A stretch of 55,730 nucleotides of DNA from Desulfobacteraceae bacterium (GCA_004796375.1 QZLA01000052.1:1-55730), one strand, 5' to 3'. Positions 43,769 through 53,462 are shown, numbered from the stretch's first letter. Notes: generated by a model from the letters alone, not told the origin. Numbers and translations are program-made.

Positions 43769-44954
43769 TTCCCATATAACCAAAAGTATTCAGGCCCTGG
43801 CAGACCTTGATCTGGGCCAGATGTATCTCAATGATTTTTTCCTGACCTGGGACAAGACAGACGATGAGTTGGCAGCGGTCTTTCAGGTAGCCGATATTCT
43901 AAGGACCCTGAGGGACAGCAATATATCTCCAAAGGTGTTTGATTCCGGCCTGGCGGTATCCCTGTTCCGTGACCATTCAACCCGGACCCGGTTCAGTTTT
44001 TCATCGGCCTGCAATCTTCTCGGGCTGTCTGTCCAGGACCTGGACGAAGGCAAGTCCCAGATTGCCCATGGTGAAACCGTCCGGGAAACCGCAAACATGA
44101 TTTCATTCCTGTCCGATGTCATCGGTATCCGGGATGACATGTATCTGGGTGCGGGTCACACCTACATGAAGGAGGTGGCCCAGGCCGTTCAACAGGGATA
44201 TGAGGAAAAGGTCCTTCCCCAGCGCCCCACACTGGTCAACCTGCAGTGCGATATTGACCATCCCACCCAGACCATGTCCGATGCCCTGCACCTGATCAAA
44301 ACCTTTGGCGGCCTGGACCAGCTCAAAGGGAAGAAAATCGCCATGACATGGGCCTACTCTCCCTCCTACGGCAAACCCCTGTCCGTACCCCAGGGGGTGA
44401 TCGGCCTGATGACCCGTTTTGGCATGGATGTCAGCTTTGCCTATCCGGAAGGGTACAATGTAATGGATGAGGTGGTAGAGGTCGCCCGGGATAATGCCCA
44501 AAAAAGCGGCGGACGTTTCGAGATCGCGTCATCCATGGCGGATGCCTTCAAGGATGCGGATATCGTATACCCCAAAAGCTGGGCACCCTATCATGTCATG
44601 GAACAGCGCACCGAACTGTTGCGTGCCGGAGATGAAAAAGGACTCAAGGACCTGGAATCCCAATGCCTGGAAAACAACAGAAAACACATCTCATGGGAAT
44701 GCAACCGGGATCTGATGAACACCACAAAAGGGGGCAGCGCCCTCTATATGCACTGCCTGCCCGCGGATATCACCGGTGTCAGCTGCGAGAAAGGGGAAGT
44801 GTCTGCAGATGTATTTGACCAGTACCGGGTTCCCCAGTATATCCAGGCCGGGTATAAGCCTTATGTGATTGCCGCCATGATCTTTTTGAGCAAATTTGAG
44901 AACCCCGCAGGAAAACTCATGGAAGTGTTTGAAAATAATACAAGCCGGATGTAA
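43761..44954 (+). CDS. ygeW: YgeW-family knotted carbamoyltransferase
   Basis: The protein has 397 residues, nearly identical in length to E. coli YgeW (about 396), and aligns along its length by eye. Carbamoyl phosphate motifs FRDHSTRTRFSFSSACNLLG and ALYMHCLPADITG are intact, and VNLQCDIDHPTQTMSDALH and MTWAYSPSYGKPLSVPQG are strongly conserved. I start it at TTG 43761, because GGAGG lies five bases ahead and the length then fits. An in-frame ATG at 43722 lies inside hydA. The group has a deep trefoil knot like other transcarbamoylases with acetylated or modified substrates. It likely works in reverse, releasing carbamoyl phosphate from a carbamoylated purine breakdown product for carbamate kinase. 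Confidence 0.92.
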   Translation: MDNSHITKSIQALADLDLGQMYLNDFFLTWDKTDDELAAVFQVADILRTLRDSNISPKVFDSGLAVSLFRDHSTRTRFSFSSACNLLGLSVQDLDEGKSQIAHGETVRETANMISFLSDVIGIRDDMYLGAGHTYMKEVAQAVQQGYEEKVLPQRPTLVNLQCDIDHPTQTMSDALHLIKTFGGLDQLKGKKIAMTWAYSPSYGKPLSVPQGVIGLMTRFGMDVSFAYPEGYNVMDEVVEVARDNAQKSGGRFEIASSMADAFKDADIVYPKSWAPYHVMEQRTELLRAGDEKGLKDLESQCLENNRKHISWECNRDLMNTTKGGSALYMHCLPADITGVSCEKGEVSADVFDQYRVPQYIQAGYKPYVIAAMIFLSKFENPAGKLMEVFENNTSRM

Positions 44955-44981
44955 TTTATCGGCTGACCTTTTGGAGGCATT

Positions 44982-47900
44982 ATGAGCGACACCTTTACCT
45001 GCCTGCCTTTTGAGCAGCTGCTGGAATGGATCAAACAGGAGGAACCAGGAGAAAAACTTTTTGGTATCCCCAAATCCCTGTTCTTCACCCCCGACCCGGA
45101 TGATCCGTTCCGGGTCCGCCGGTACGGTACCGAGCTGGAAAGCCCGATCGGTGTTGCCGCAGGCCCCCATACCCAGTTATCCCAGAATATCCTCGCTGCC
45201 TGGCTGACCGGAGCGCGTTACATAGAGCTTAAAACGGTGCAAGTCCTGGATGAGCTGGATATCACCAAGCCCTGCATCAATATGGCAGATGAAGGATATA
45301 ACTGCGAATGGTCCCAGGAGCTGAAGCTTGAATCCTCCCATGATGAATACCTCAATGCCCTGATCGCCATCCATCTGTTGAGAAACAAATGGGGATGGGC
45401 AGATGATCAGGGCCCTGGATTCATTTTCAACATGAGCGTGGGGTACAACCTGGAAGGTATTCTGAGCCAAAGGGTGCAGCAGTTTCTGGATGCCATGACC
45501 GATGCCTCGGACCGGATCGGTGATAAGTTGGAGACTGTGGCTGCCCTGTTCCCTGAAGCCAGTGATATAACCATCCCTAAGGCCATATCTGATAATGTCA
45601 CCATCTCGACCATGCACGGGTGTCCGCCGGATGAAATTGAAAAGATCGGCCGCTATTTTATTGAGGACCGGGAGCTGAATACGACCATCAAACTCAACCC
45701 GACACTTCTGGGACCAGACGCGCTGCGCGGCATTTTAAACGACACACTGGGGTTTGAAGCAGTGACGGTTCCGGATATTGCGTTTGAGCACGACCTGGAA
45801 TATGATGCCGGGGTCAGCCTGATCAGGAACCTGAGTGACCTGGCCCGAAAGGTGGGGGTTGAGTTTAACCTCAAACTGACCAATACCCTGGAAACCGCCA
45901 ATACCCGGCATCTGCTGCCGGAAAAAGAGCAGATGCTCTATATGAGCGGACGCCCATTGCATGTCATCTCCGTCAATCTGGCCAGAAAACTCCAGGAAAC
46001 CTTTAACGGGGCCCTGGATATCTCCTTTTGCGCCGGGGCTGACGGTTTCAACCTGACCGATCTGCTCAAATGCGGCCTGGCACCGGTTACAGTGTGCAGC
46101 GACATACTCAAACCCGGCGGATATGGTCGACTGGCCCAGTATCTGACCCGGATCAGATCGGTATTCAATGAAACCGGCGCCCGCAGCATGGCCGATTACA
46201 TCCAAAACACCATCGATGCAGGTGATGATGATCTTCAGCAACCCGGTACCCGGGAACTTGAGTCAGCAGTACTGGCCAACCTGGCATCCTATGCAGAAGG
46301 GGTAAAGCAGCACCCCCACTACCACAAGAAGAGTTATCCCTGGAACGGCATTAAAACCGATCGGACGTTGCCGCGTTTTGACTGCATTGACGCCCCGTGC
46401 AAACGCACCTGCCCCACGGGCCAGGATGTCCCCGGCTACATGCGGTATACGGCCAGGGGGGAGTTTAAAAAGGCCTTTGGCGTCATCCTGGACACCAATC
46501 CCTTTCCCCATGTCCAGGGGATGGTCTGTGATCACCCCTGCACCCATAAATGCACCCGGATCAACTATGACACCCCGTTAAAAATCCGTGAAATCAAACG
46601 GTTTGTCGCCCAGAACAGCCCGGGGATACCGGATATCCGGCCAAAACCTGACAACGGGTTAACGGCAGCCGTTATTGGCGGCGGACCCAGCGGATTCAGC
46701 GCGGCTTACTTCCTGAGGGTCCACGGATTTAAGGTCGACCTGTTTGAAGCCAAATCCTTTCCCGGCGGTATGGCTGCCGATGCCATCCCCAGTTTTCGCC
46801 TGGATGACCTGAGTATTCAAAAAGATATTGACCGAATTATTTCCATGGGGGTCAAGGTCCGATACGACGCCAGGATTGAGCCAAAAGATTTTGACACCAT
46901 CCGCAGCACCTATGATTATGTCTACATTGGCGTGGGTGCGGCCCGGGCATTTCCCCTGGAGATTCCCGGTTCAGATGGTGCCAGGGTCTACGATCAACTC
47001 TCTTTTTTAAGCTCGGTCCGACAGAACCGGCCGGTGGATACAGGCCGGGAGATCGTGGTGATCGGCGGGGGAAACTCGGCCATGGATGCGGCCCGGACCG
47101 CACACAGGCTGGCCCGGCGCACCGGCGATCAAGGCCGCACCACCATCATCTACCGGCGAAGTATCAGCCAGATGCCGGCGGACCCGGAGGAGATCCAGGA
47201 CGCCCTGGAAGAGGGCATCGAGATCATCGAACTGTGCAGCCCGTCCCGAATCATCCGTGAAAACGGCAATATCAATGGTATCCAGTGTCAGCAGATGACC
47301 CTGCAGGCGCCGGACGAATCCGGCCGCCCCCGGCCCGTTCCCATTGAGGGTGCCGAGGTGCTTATTCCTGCCGACACCCTGATCACCGCCATCGGGCAGG
47401 AGGTGGTTATCCCGTTTCTGCAGGGACAAAGCCTTGACACCGACCCTGCCACTCTGAAAACCGTCATCCCAGACGTATATGCCGGCGGGGATGCCATCCG
47501 AGGGGTCTCCACCCTGATCCGGGCCATTGGCGACGGCCGCACCGCAGCCCGGAGCATCCTGCAGGATAGTTCCATCCCGGATTACACCGACCCGGACCAG
47601 GAACGCATTACCAGTCATCTCTCGGCGGCCGGATACCAGGAGCTGGAGCAGAAAATGGCGGTTCGGACCTATGGGCCCGCGGTGCCAACAGTTGATCCCT
47701 CCTCCCGGATGACCTTTGATCTGACCACCCGTACCATGTCCCCTGACACGGCCATGGCCGAGGCCGCCCGATGCCTGTCCTGCGACACCCTGTGCGACAT
47801 CTGCACCACGGTCTGCCCCAACCGGGCCAATGTGTCCTACACGGCCGAGCCATGCCGGATAACCACCTACAAAGCGACGCTGAAGCGTCATGGCACCGTC

Positions 47901-48338
47901 ATTGAACCGGTCGGGGCCTTTAAAATCCTTCAGGCCCGGCAGGTGATCAATCTCGGGGATTTTTGCAATATGTGCGGAAACTGTACCACCTTTTGCCCAT
48001 CCAGCGGTGCCCCATACCTGGACAAACCCACATTTTACCTGGGCGTAAATACCCTTGAAAATGAAGCCGAAGGGTATTGTATCACCTACCAGGCCATCCA
48101 TAAAAAAACAAACGCCCAATGGCTTTCCCTGACCGAAACCGACACCGGATTCAGGTATGACACGTCTGAACTGTGCGCCCAAATCGACCGGGATGATCTG
48201 AGGGTCAATTCGGTAGAGTGGAAAACCGGCAGCCACATGGAGATCGATCTGGGTCCTGCAGCAGAACTCGGGATCCTCTACCGGTCACTGAGGCAGACCG
48301 GTATCCTCAGGGTTGCAGCAGACAGGGAGAAACCATAA
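44982..48338 (+). CDS. ygfK: YgfK-family multidomain iron-sulfur flavoprotein reductase
   Basis: An 1118-residue protein (E. coli YgfK is about 1030). Residues 1-430 form a TIM-barrel-like region related to dihydroorotate and dihydropyrimidine dehydrogenases (IGVAAGPHTQLSQNILAAW). A 4Fe-4S segment begins near residue 467 (CIDAPCKRTCPTG). The glutamate-synthase-small-subunit-like FAD motif VIGGGPSGFSAAYFLR is near residue 563 and the NAD(P) motif VVIGGGNSAMDAARTA near residue 691. Two more ferredoxin-type clusters lie near 928 (CLSCDTLCDICTTVCP) and 993 (CNMCGNCTTFCP). The old name, putative selenate reductase subunit, is weakly supported. The layout suggests NAD(P)H-driven reduction of a heterocycle, plausibly the purine or urate ring. 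Confidence 0.9.
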   Translation: MSDTFTCLPFEQLLEWIKQEEPGEKLFGIPKSLFFTPDPDDPFRVRRYGTELESPIGVAAGPHTQLSQNILAAWLTGARYIELKTVQVLDELDITKPCINMADEGYNCEWSQELKLESSHDEYLNALIAIHLLRNKWGWADDQGPGFIFNMSVGYNLEGILSQRVQQFLDAMTDASDRIGDKLETVAALFPEASDITIPKAISDNVTISTMHGCPPDEIEKIGRYFIEDRELNTTIKLNPTLLGPDALRGILNDTLGFEAVTVPDIAFEHDLEYDAGVSLIRNLSDLARKVGVEFNLKLTNTLETANTRHLLPEKEQMLYMSGRPLHVISVNLARKLQETFNGALDISFCAGADGFNLTDLLKCGLAPVTVCSDILKPGGYGRLAQYLTRIRSVFNETGARSMADYIQNTIDAGDDDLQQPGTRELESAVLANLASYAEGVKQHPHYHKKSYPWNGIKTDRTLPRFDCIDAPCKRTCPTGQDVPGYMRYTARGEFKKAFGVILDTNPFPHVQGMVCDHPCTHKCTRINYDTPLKIREIKRFVAQNSPGIPDIRPKPDNGLTAAVIGGGPSGFSAAYFLRVHGFKVDLFEAKSFPGGMAADAIPSFRLDDLSIQKDIDRIISMGVKVRYDARIEPKDFDTIRSTYDYVYIGVGAARAFPLEIPGSDGARVYDQLSFLSSVRQNRPVDTGREIVVIGGGNSAMDAARTAHRLARRTGDQGRTTIIYRRSISQMPADPEEIQDALEEGIEIIELCSPSRIIRENGNINGIQCQQMTLQAPDESGRPRPVPIEGAEVLIPADTLITAIGQEVVIPFLQGQSLDTDPATLKTVIPDVYAGGDAIRGVSTLIRAIGDGRTAARSILQDSSIPDYTDPDQERITSHLSAAGYQELEQKMAVRTYGPAVPTVDPSSRMTFDLTTRTMSPDTAMAEAARCLSCDTLCDICTTVCPNRANVSYTAEPCRITTYKATLKRHGTVIEPVGAFKILQARQVINLGDFCNMCGNCTTFCPSSGAPYLDKPTFYLGVNTLENEAEGYCITYQAIHKKTNAQWLSLTETDTGFRYDTSELCAQIDRDDLRVNSVEWKTGSHMEIDLGPAAELGILYRSLRQTGILRVAADREKP

Positions 48339-48341
48339 CCC

Positions 48342-49769
48342 ATGGAAACAGGGCTTTTATTAAAAAACTGTTTTGCCGTATGGCCGGGAGCCGGTGATGA
48401 TCTGTTGCGGAACACCGATATCCTGATAAAGGGACCGGGCATCGTGTCGGTTTCCGGCAGCGGTGACGGGGAGGGTGCCACGGCAACCGGACTGAACGCC
48501 GACGATCCCGGCCAGGAAGCCCCTGTTCGGATCATCGACTGCTCCGATCATATCGTGATCCCCGGTCTCGTCAACACCCACCACCATTTTTACCAGACCT
48601 TGACCCGGAATATTCCGGCGGTCCAGGACGCCGAACTGTTTGACTGGCTGGTACACCTCTACGACATCTGGAAGCACCTGGATGAGGAGGCGATCTATTA
48701 CTCCTCCATGCTGGCCATGGGCGAGCTGCTCAAGACCGGCTGCACCCTGTCAACGGATCACCACTACCTGTATCCTGAGGCCGTTGAGACCGATATCATG
48801 GCCACCCAGTTCAAGGCCGCCCGAACGCTGGGTATCCGTTTTTCACCTACCCGGGGTTCCATGTCCCTGGGCCGAAAAAACGGGGGGCTTCCACCGGACA
48901 GCGTTGTCCAGACCGAGGAGGAGATCCTGGGGGACAGCGAGCGGGTGATCCATGAGTTCCACGATCCGTCTGACTGGGCCATGAATAAAGTCGTTTTGGC
49001 ACCCTGCTCCCCCTTCTCGGTCAGCCGGGCCCTGATGAAAGATACGGCAGATCTCGCCCGGAAACACCATGTGCGGCTGCACACCCATCTGGCTGAAACC
49101 CGGGATGAAAATGACTACTGCATGAAAACCTACGGGACCCGCCCCCTTGACCTGATGGAATCCTGCGGGTTTACAGGCGAGGATGTATCCTATGCCCACG
49201 GTATCCACTTTGATGATGCCGAACTAGAACGGATCAAGGAGAGCGGTACCCACATCGCCCACTGTCCCACCTCCAATATGAGGCTGGGTTCCGGCATCTG
49301 CCGGGTGGTGGAGATGAACCGGATGGGAATCAATGTCGGACTGGCTGTGGATGGTTCCGCCTCCAATGACTCATCCGATATGCTCGGAGAAGTCAGAAAT
49401 GCCCTGCTGCTCCAGCGGGTCAAATACGGGGCAGCCGCCATTAATGCCCGGGATGTATTGACCATGGCCACCATCAACGGTGCCCGGATGCTCAATTTCA
49501 ACAGGATCGGCCGGGTGGAAAAAGGATATGCCGCCGATCTGGCCGTTTTCAATATCCGGAAGATGGAATATGCCGGTGCATTGTCAGATCCCTTGGCTGC
49601 ACTGGTGTTTTCAGGATATAACCATGCCACGACCTATACGATCGTGAACGGAAAGCTGTGTGTGGATAACGGAAACCTGGTCGGCGCCAGTGAAGATACC
49701 ATTACCGGCATGGCCAACGCCCTGTCGGAACAAATGATAAGGAGGCATGAGAATCATGGCAGTCGGTAA
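48342..49769 (+). CDS. 8-oxoguanine deaminase-type amidohydrolase
   Basis: A 475-residue amidohydrolase. Metal ligands are in LVNTHHHFYQTLTRNIPAVQ, LSTDHHYLYP, HTHLAETRDEN, AHGIHFDD and VDGSASNDSSDMLGEVRNA. The last motif is characteristic of the 8-oxoguanine deaminase group, often misnamed hydroxydechloroatrazine ethylaminohydrolase. The enzyme would turn 8-oxoguanine into urate and ammonia, which fits the cluster well. An N-terminal insert (about residues 35-58, Gly/Asp rich) is longer than usual. It starts three bases after the ygfK stop, and its end overlaps xdhA. Confidence 0.85.
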   Translation: METGLLLKNCFAVWPGAGDDLLRNTDILIKGPGIVSVSGSGDGEGATATGLNADDPGQEAPVRIIDCSDHIVIPGLVNTHHHFYQTLTRNIPAVQDAELFDWLVHLYDIWKHLDEEAIYYSSMLAMGELLKTGCTLSTDHHYLYPEAVETDIMATQFKAARTLGIRFSPTRGSMSLGRKNGGLPPDSVVQTEEEILGDSERVIHEFHDPSDWAMNKVVLAPCSPFSVSRALMKDTADLARKHHVRLHTHLAETRDENDYCMKTYGTRPLDLMESCGFTGEDVSYAHGIHFDDAELERIKESGTHIAHCPTSNMRLGSGICRVVEMNRMGINVGLAVDGSASNDSSDMLGEVRNALLLQRVKYGAAAINARDVLTMATINGARMLNFNRIGRVEKGYAADLAVFNIRKMEYAGALSDPLAALVFSGYNHATTYTIVNGKLCVDNGNLVGASEDTITGMANALSEQMIRRHENHGSR

Positions 49770-52065
49770 ATCAGTCAAACGCATCGATGCGGTGGCCAAG
49801 GTCACCGGTCGTGCCCGGTATACCGAGGATTTTTTTGAACCGGACATGCTGACGGCCAAGTATGTCCGAAGCACCATTGCCCACGGCCGGGTCACGGCTG
49901 TCAACACGGATAAGGCCCGGCAGATTGAAGGGGTGGAAGCCGTCTTTACCTATGAGGATGTCCCCCAGACAACCTTTGCCACAGCCGGGCACCCCATGGC
50001 CCTGAGCGAGGTGCACAAGGATGTGGAGGACCGGCTCCTGCTGACCCGGGATGTCCGGTTCATGGGGGATGAGATCGCCATTGTGGTGGCCCGGAACGAA
50101 CTGGCGGCCAGTGAAGCCGCTGGTTTGGTTGAAGTGGAATATGAGACCTATGATCCGCTGATAGACCCCGAGGATATTCTGGCACAGGATGCCCGCCCCA
50201 TCCATGAAGGCCGGTCCAATATCGTAGGGGAACACAACTACACCTTTGGCGGTGATGTGGACCAGGCATTTGATCAAGCGGATCATGTGGTTGAGGGACG
50301 GTTCGCAACTGCCATGGTTCAGCATTGCCAGTTGGAGAACCATATCGCCCATGCCTACATGGATGACCTGGATAAAATTGTTATCGTGTCCTCCACCCAG
50401 ATCCCCCATATTGCCCGCCGGATTGTCGGCGAGGCCCTGGGCATGCCCCTGAGCCGTATCCGGGTCATCAAACCGTTTTTGGGCGGCGGGTTCGGTAACA
50501 AGCAGGATGTGGTCCTGGAGCCCATGGTGGCATTTTTAACCCTTAAACTGAACGGGCGGGCCGTCCAGATCAACATGACCCGTGAAGAGTGCATGCTGTG
50601 CACCCGGAACCGTCATCCCTTTTACATCGATGTTAAGACCGGCGTGATGAATGACGGCACCCTGGTGGCCCGTGACATGGATGCCATCTCCATCACCGGT
50701 GCCTACGCCTCCCACGGCCATGCCATTGCAGCGGCCGGAGGCAGCAAGCAAAGCTCGTTGTACCCCAAAGCAGCCACACGCTTTCATGCCCGGACCCTGT
50801 ATGCCAATATTCCGGTGGCCGGTGCCATGCGGGCCTATGGCACGCCCCAGGTGATCTATGCCCTGGAGTGTGCCACCGAAGATGCGGCACGGAAAATCGG
50901 TATGGACCCCGTTGAATTCAGGCTGAAAAACGTGGCCCGGCAGGGAGATATTAACCTGCTATCCAACAAGGAGATCCTGAGCTGCGGCCTGGTCGAATGC
51001 CTGGAACGGGGCAGGGATTTTATCGATTGGAACCGGAAAAAAAAGGACTACGAACAGTTCAAGACCGGGCCCATCCGGAAAGGGCTCGGGGTGGCCTGCC
51101 TGAGTTATGCCTCAGGCACCTATCCGGTCTGTGTCGAGATTGCCGGATCCCGGATCGCCCTGAACCAGGACGGCACGGTCCACGTGTTGGTCGGTGCCAC
51201 GGAGATCGGTCAGGGGTCCGACACGGTGGTGGCCCAGATGGTGGCCCAGACCCTGTCATTCCCCTACGAGGATGTGCTGGTGGTCCAGGCCCAGGATACC
51301 GATGTCACGCCGTTTGATACCGGGGCCTATGCCTCGCGGCAGGCCTATGTGGTCAGCAACGCCGTATTCAAGGCCGCCAATCAGCTCAGGGACAGGATCC
51401 TGGCCCATGCCGGTATCATGACGGATGAGGATCCCAAGCACCTGGACATTGTGAATGCCCGTATTGTGGACAACCGGACCAGCGAAGCGGTCATGGATAT
51501 GAAAACCCTGGCCATAGACAGCTTCTACCATAAAGAGCGCGGCGGTCAGCTGACGGCTGAGATCTCATACAAAACCACCACCAATGCCCCGGTGTTCGGT
51601 TGCACCTTTGTGGATGTTACCGTGGATATCCCCCTGTGCAAGATCACGGTCAACCAAATCATCAATGTCCATGACAGCGGTGTGATCATCAACCCTGTGC
51701 AGGCGGCCGGCCAGGTTCACGGCGGTGCATTCATGGGGCTGGGCGCGGCCCTGTCCGAGGAGTTTCTCATCGATCCTGAATCCGGGTATGTCTATAACAA
51801 CAACCTTCTGGACTACAAATTCCCCACATTTACGGATGTACCGCCGTTGAACCACGATTTCGTGGAAACATTTGAACCCACCTCCGGATACGGCAACAAA
51901 GCCCTTGGCGAACCCCCGGTGGTGAGCCCGCCGCCGGCCATCCGTAATGCCGTGCTCGATGCCACCGGCATCTGCATCAACACCCTGCCCATGTCGCCGC
52001 ACACCCTGTTCAGTGCATTCAAGTCCCACGGGTTCCTGGATGGAAAAGGAGGCCAGCATGTTTAA
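49756..52065 (+). CDS. xdhA: Xanthine dehydrogenase molybdopterin subunit
   Basis: Molybdenum-binding large subunit of about 769 residues (E. coli XdhA is about 750). Key motifs are KPFLGGGFGNKQDVVLEP near residue 240, AGAMRAYGTPQ (substrate and cofactor region), VGATEIGQGSDTVVAQM near residue 480 and the catalytic Glu in NKALGEPPVVSPPPA near residue 715. Two starts are possible: ATG 49756 (GGAGG ten bases upstream) or ATG 49747 (only one base after GGAGG). It forms a heterotrimer with the next two products and oxidises hypoxanthine and xanthine, or runs in reverse on urate when reductant is plentiful. Confidence 0.9.
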   Translation: MAVGKSVKRIDAVAKVTGRARYTEDFFEPDMLTAKYVRSTIAHGRVTAVNTDKARQIEGVEAVFTYEDVPQTTFATAGHPMALSEVHKDVEDRLLLTRDVRFMGDEIAIVVARNELAASEAAGLVEVEYETYDPLIDPEDILAQDARPIHEGRSNIVGEHNYTFGGDVDQAFDQADHVVEGRFATAMVQHCQLENHIAHAYMDDLDKIVIVSSTQIPHIARRIVGEALGMPLSRIRVIKPFLGGGFGNKQDVVLEPMVAFLTLKLNGRAVQINMTREECMLCTRNRHPFYIDVKTGVMNDGTLVARDMDAISITGAYASHGHAIAAAGGSKQSSLYPKAATRFHARTLYANIPVAGAMRAYGTPQVIYALECATEDAARKIGMDPVEFRLKNVARQGDINLLSNKEILSCGLVECLERGRDFIDWNRKKKDYEQFKTGPIRKGLGVACLSYASGTYPVCVEIAGSRIALNQDGTVHVLVGATEIGQGSDTVVAQMVAQTLSFPYEDVLVVQAQDTDVTPFDTGAYASRQAYVVSNAVFKAANQLRDRILAHAGIMTDEDPKHLDIVNARIVDNRTSEAVMDMKTLAIDSFYHKERGGQLTAEISYKTTTNAPVFGCTFVDVTVDIPLCKITVNQIINVHDSGVIINPVQAAGQVHGGAFMGLGAALSEEFLIDPESGYVYNNNLLDYKFPTFTDVPPLNHDFVETFEPTSGYGNKALGEPPVVSPPPAIRNAVLDATGICINTLPMSPHTLFSAFKSHGFLDGKGGQHV

Positions 52066-52936
52066 TATCGAGACCCATATCAAAGCCGGTTCGGTTCAGG
52101 AGGCCATCTCTTTGCTGATGGAAAACCCGAATGCCCGGCTGATCGCCGGCGGCACCGATGTACTGATCAAATTGAGGGAAGGGAAACCGGCATTCCGGCA
52201 CCTCGTGGATATCCATGGCCTGGCGGAGTTGAACGGTATTGAGAAACTGCCGGACAACACCCTGGTCATCGGTTCGGGCACCACCTTTACCCAGGCCATT
52301 GAATCCGATATCATCCAGACCCATATCCCCATATTGACCGATGCGGCCGGCAGTGTAGGCGGCCCCCAGATCCGCAATGTGGCCACCATTGGTGGAAATA
52401 TCTGCAACGGGGTCACCAGTGCGGACAGTGCATCCCCATTGTTTTCCCTGAATGCCCTGCTGTCCCTGCAGGGACCGGACGGGACCCGGCACCTTCCCAT
52501 TGCCGATTTTTATAAAGGTCCGGGCAGGGTGGATCTCGGTCCCGGAGAAATCCTGACCGCCATCCGTATCCGCCCCGAAGATTATGAACAGGCATTTGGA
52601 TATTACTATAAATACGCCATGCGCAATGCCATGGATATTGCCACCATCGGGTGTGCGGTCTGCCTGAAAACTTCCGGGGGAACCCTGACCGACTACCGGC
52701 TGGCATTCGGGGTGGCCGGGCCGGTTCCCATCCGTTGTCGTGAAGCCGAAAAGGCCGTCAAGGGTCACCCCCTTACCCCGGCCCTGCTGGAAAAGATTGC
52801 CGCCACCGTGGTTCGTGATGTCAACCCGAGGACCTCCTGGCGGGCATCAAAGGAATTCAGGCTCAATATTATCACCGAACTTTCAAAAAGGGCCACCAAA
52901 AAGGCACTGACGCGTGCCGGGGAGGAGCTGTCATGA
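52058..52936 (+). CDS. xdhB: Xanthine dehydrogenase FAD-binding subunit
   Basis: The protein has 292 residues, the same as E. coli XdhB. The FAD-binding PCMH-type motif is RLIAGGTDVLIKLREGK near residue 30, and GGPQIRNVATIGGNICNGVT near residue 105 contacts the flavin. The start at 52058 has AAAGGAGG seven bases ahead and overlaps the xdhA end by eight bases; an upstream in-frame ATG lies inside xdhA. Electrons pass from molybdenum through the 2Fe-2S subunit to FAD here and then to NAD or another carrier. Confidence 0.9.
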   Translation: MFNIETHIKAGSVQEAISLLMENPNARLIAGGTDVLIKLREGKPAFRHLVDIHGLAELNGIEKLPDNTLVIGSGTTFTQAIESDIIQTHIPILTDAAGSVGGPQIRNVATIGGNICNGVTSADSASPLFSLNALLSLQGPDGTRHLPIADFYKGPGRVDLGPGEILTAIRIRPEDYEQAFGYYYKYAMRNAMDIATIGCAVCLKTSGGTLTDYRLAFGVAGPVPIRCREAEKAVKGHPLTPALLEKIAATVVRDVNPRTSWRASKEFRLNIITELSKRATKKALTRAGEELS

Positions 52937-53457
52937 CAGATCAGGTATTGAAACAGATTACCTTTACCATCAATGGTGTGAAGCGGTCGCTGGCCATTGA
53001 TATCAGAAAATCCCTGGCAGAAGTGCTACGCCAGGATCTTGGCCTGACCGGGCTCAAACAGGGGTGCGGCGTGGGTGAGTGCGGCGCCTGTTCGATCATG
53101 GTGGATGATGTCCTGGTCGACTCGTGCATTTTCCTTGCGGTATGGGCGGACAACGCCGCCATCCGAACCGTGGAGGGTGAAGCCCGGGACGGAAAGCTGT
53201 CAAAGGTTCAGCAGGCATACGTGGATGAAGGCGCCGTGCAATGCGGCTACTGTACACCCGGGTTCATCATGGCCACCACGGCTTTTGTGGAACAATGCGA
53301 GGGAAAAACGGTCAGTGATGATGAGATTCGAAAAGCCCATGCCGGCAACCTGTGCCGATGCACGGGATACCAGCACATTTTCAATGCCGTTGAAAAAAGC
53401 ATGACACCGGATGACCCCATGCCCGGCCAAGACGATCACCCGAACCAGGAGTCCTGA
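52933..53457 (+). CDS. xdhC: Xanthine dehydrogenase 2Fe-2S subunit
   Basis: A 174-residue subunit with both clusters of the family: Cys45, Cys50, Cys53, Cys65 (GCGVGECGACSIMVDD) and Cys104, Cys107, Cys141, Cys143 (CGYCTPGF and CRCTGYQH). A short acidic C-terminal tail extends beyond the usual end. ATGA overlap with xdhB indicates coupled translation. It carries electrons between molybdenum and FAD in the XdhABC complex. Confidence 0.92.
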   Translation: MTDQVLKQITFTINGVKRSLAIDIRKSLAEVLRQDLGLTGLKQGCGVGECGACSIMVDDVLVDSCIFLAVWADNAAIRTVEGEARDGKLSKVQQAYVDEGAVQCGYCTPGFIMATTAFVEQCEGKTVSDDEIRKAHAGNLCRCTGYQHIFNAVEKSMTPDDPMPGQDDHPNQES

Positions 53458-53462
53458 TCCTT

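Noticed and set aside
47007..48236. Long open frame of about 409 codons on the minus strand inside ygfK
   Set aside because: It is a shadow of the strongly conserved ygfK reading frame, has low-complexity Gly/Asp/Val-rich sequence, no ribosome site and no recognisable domain.
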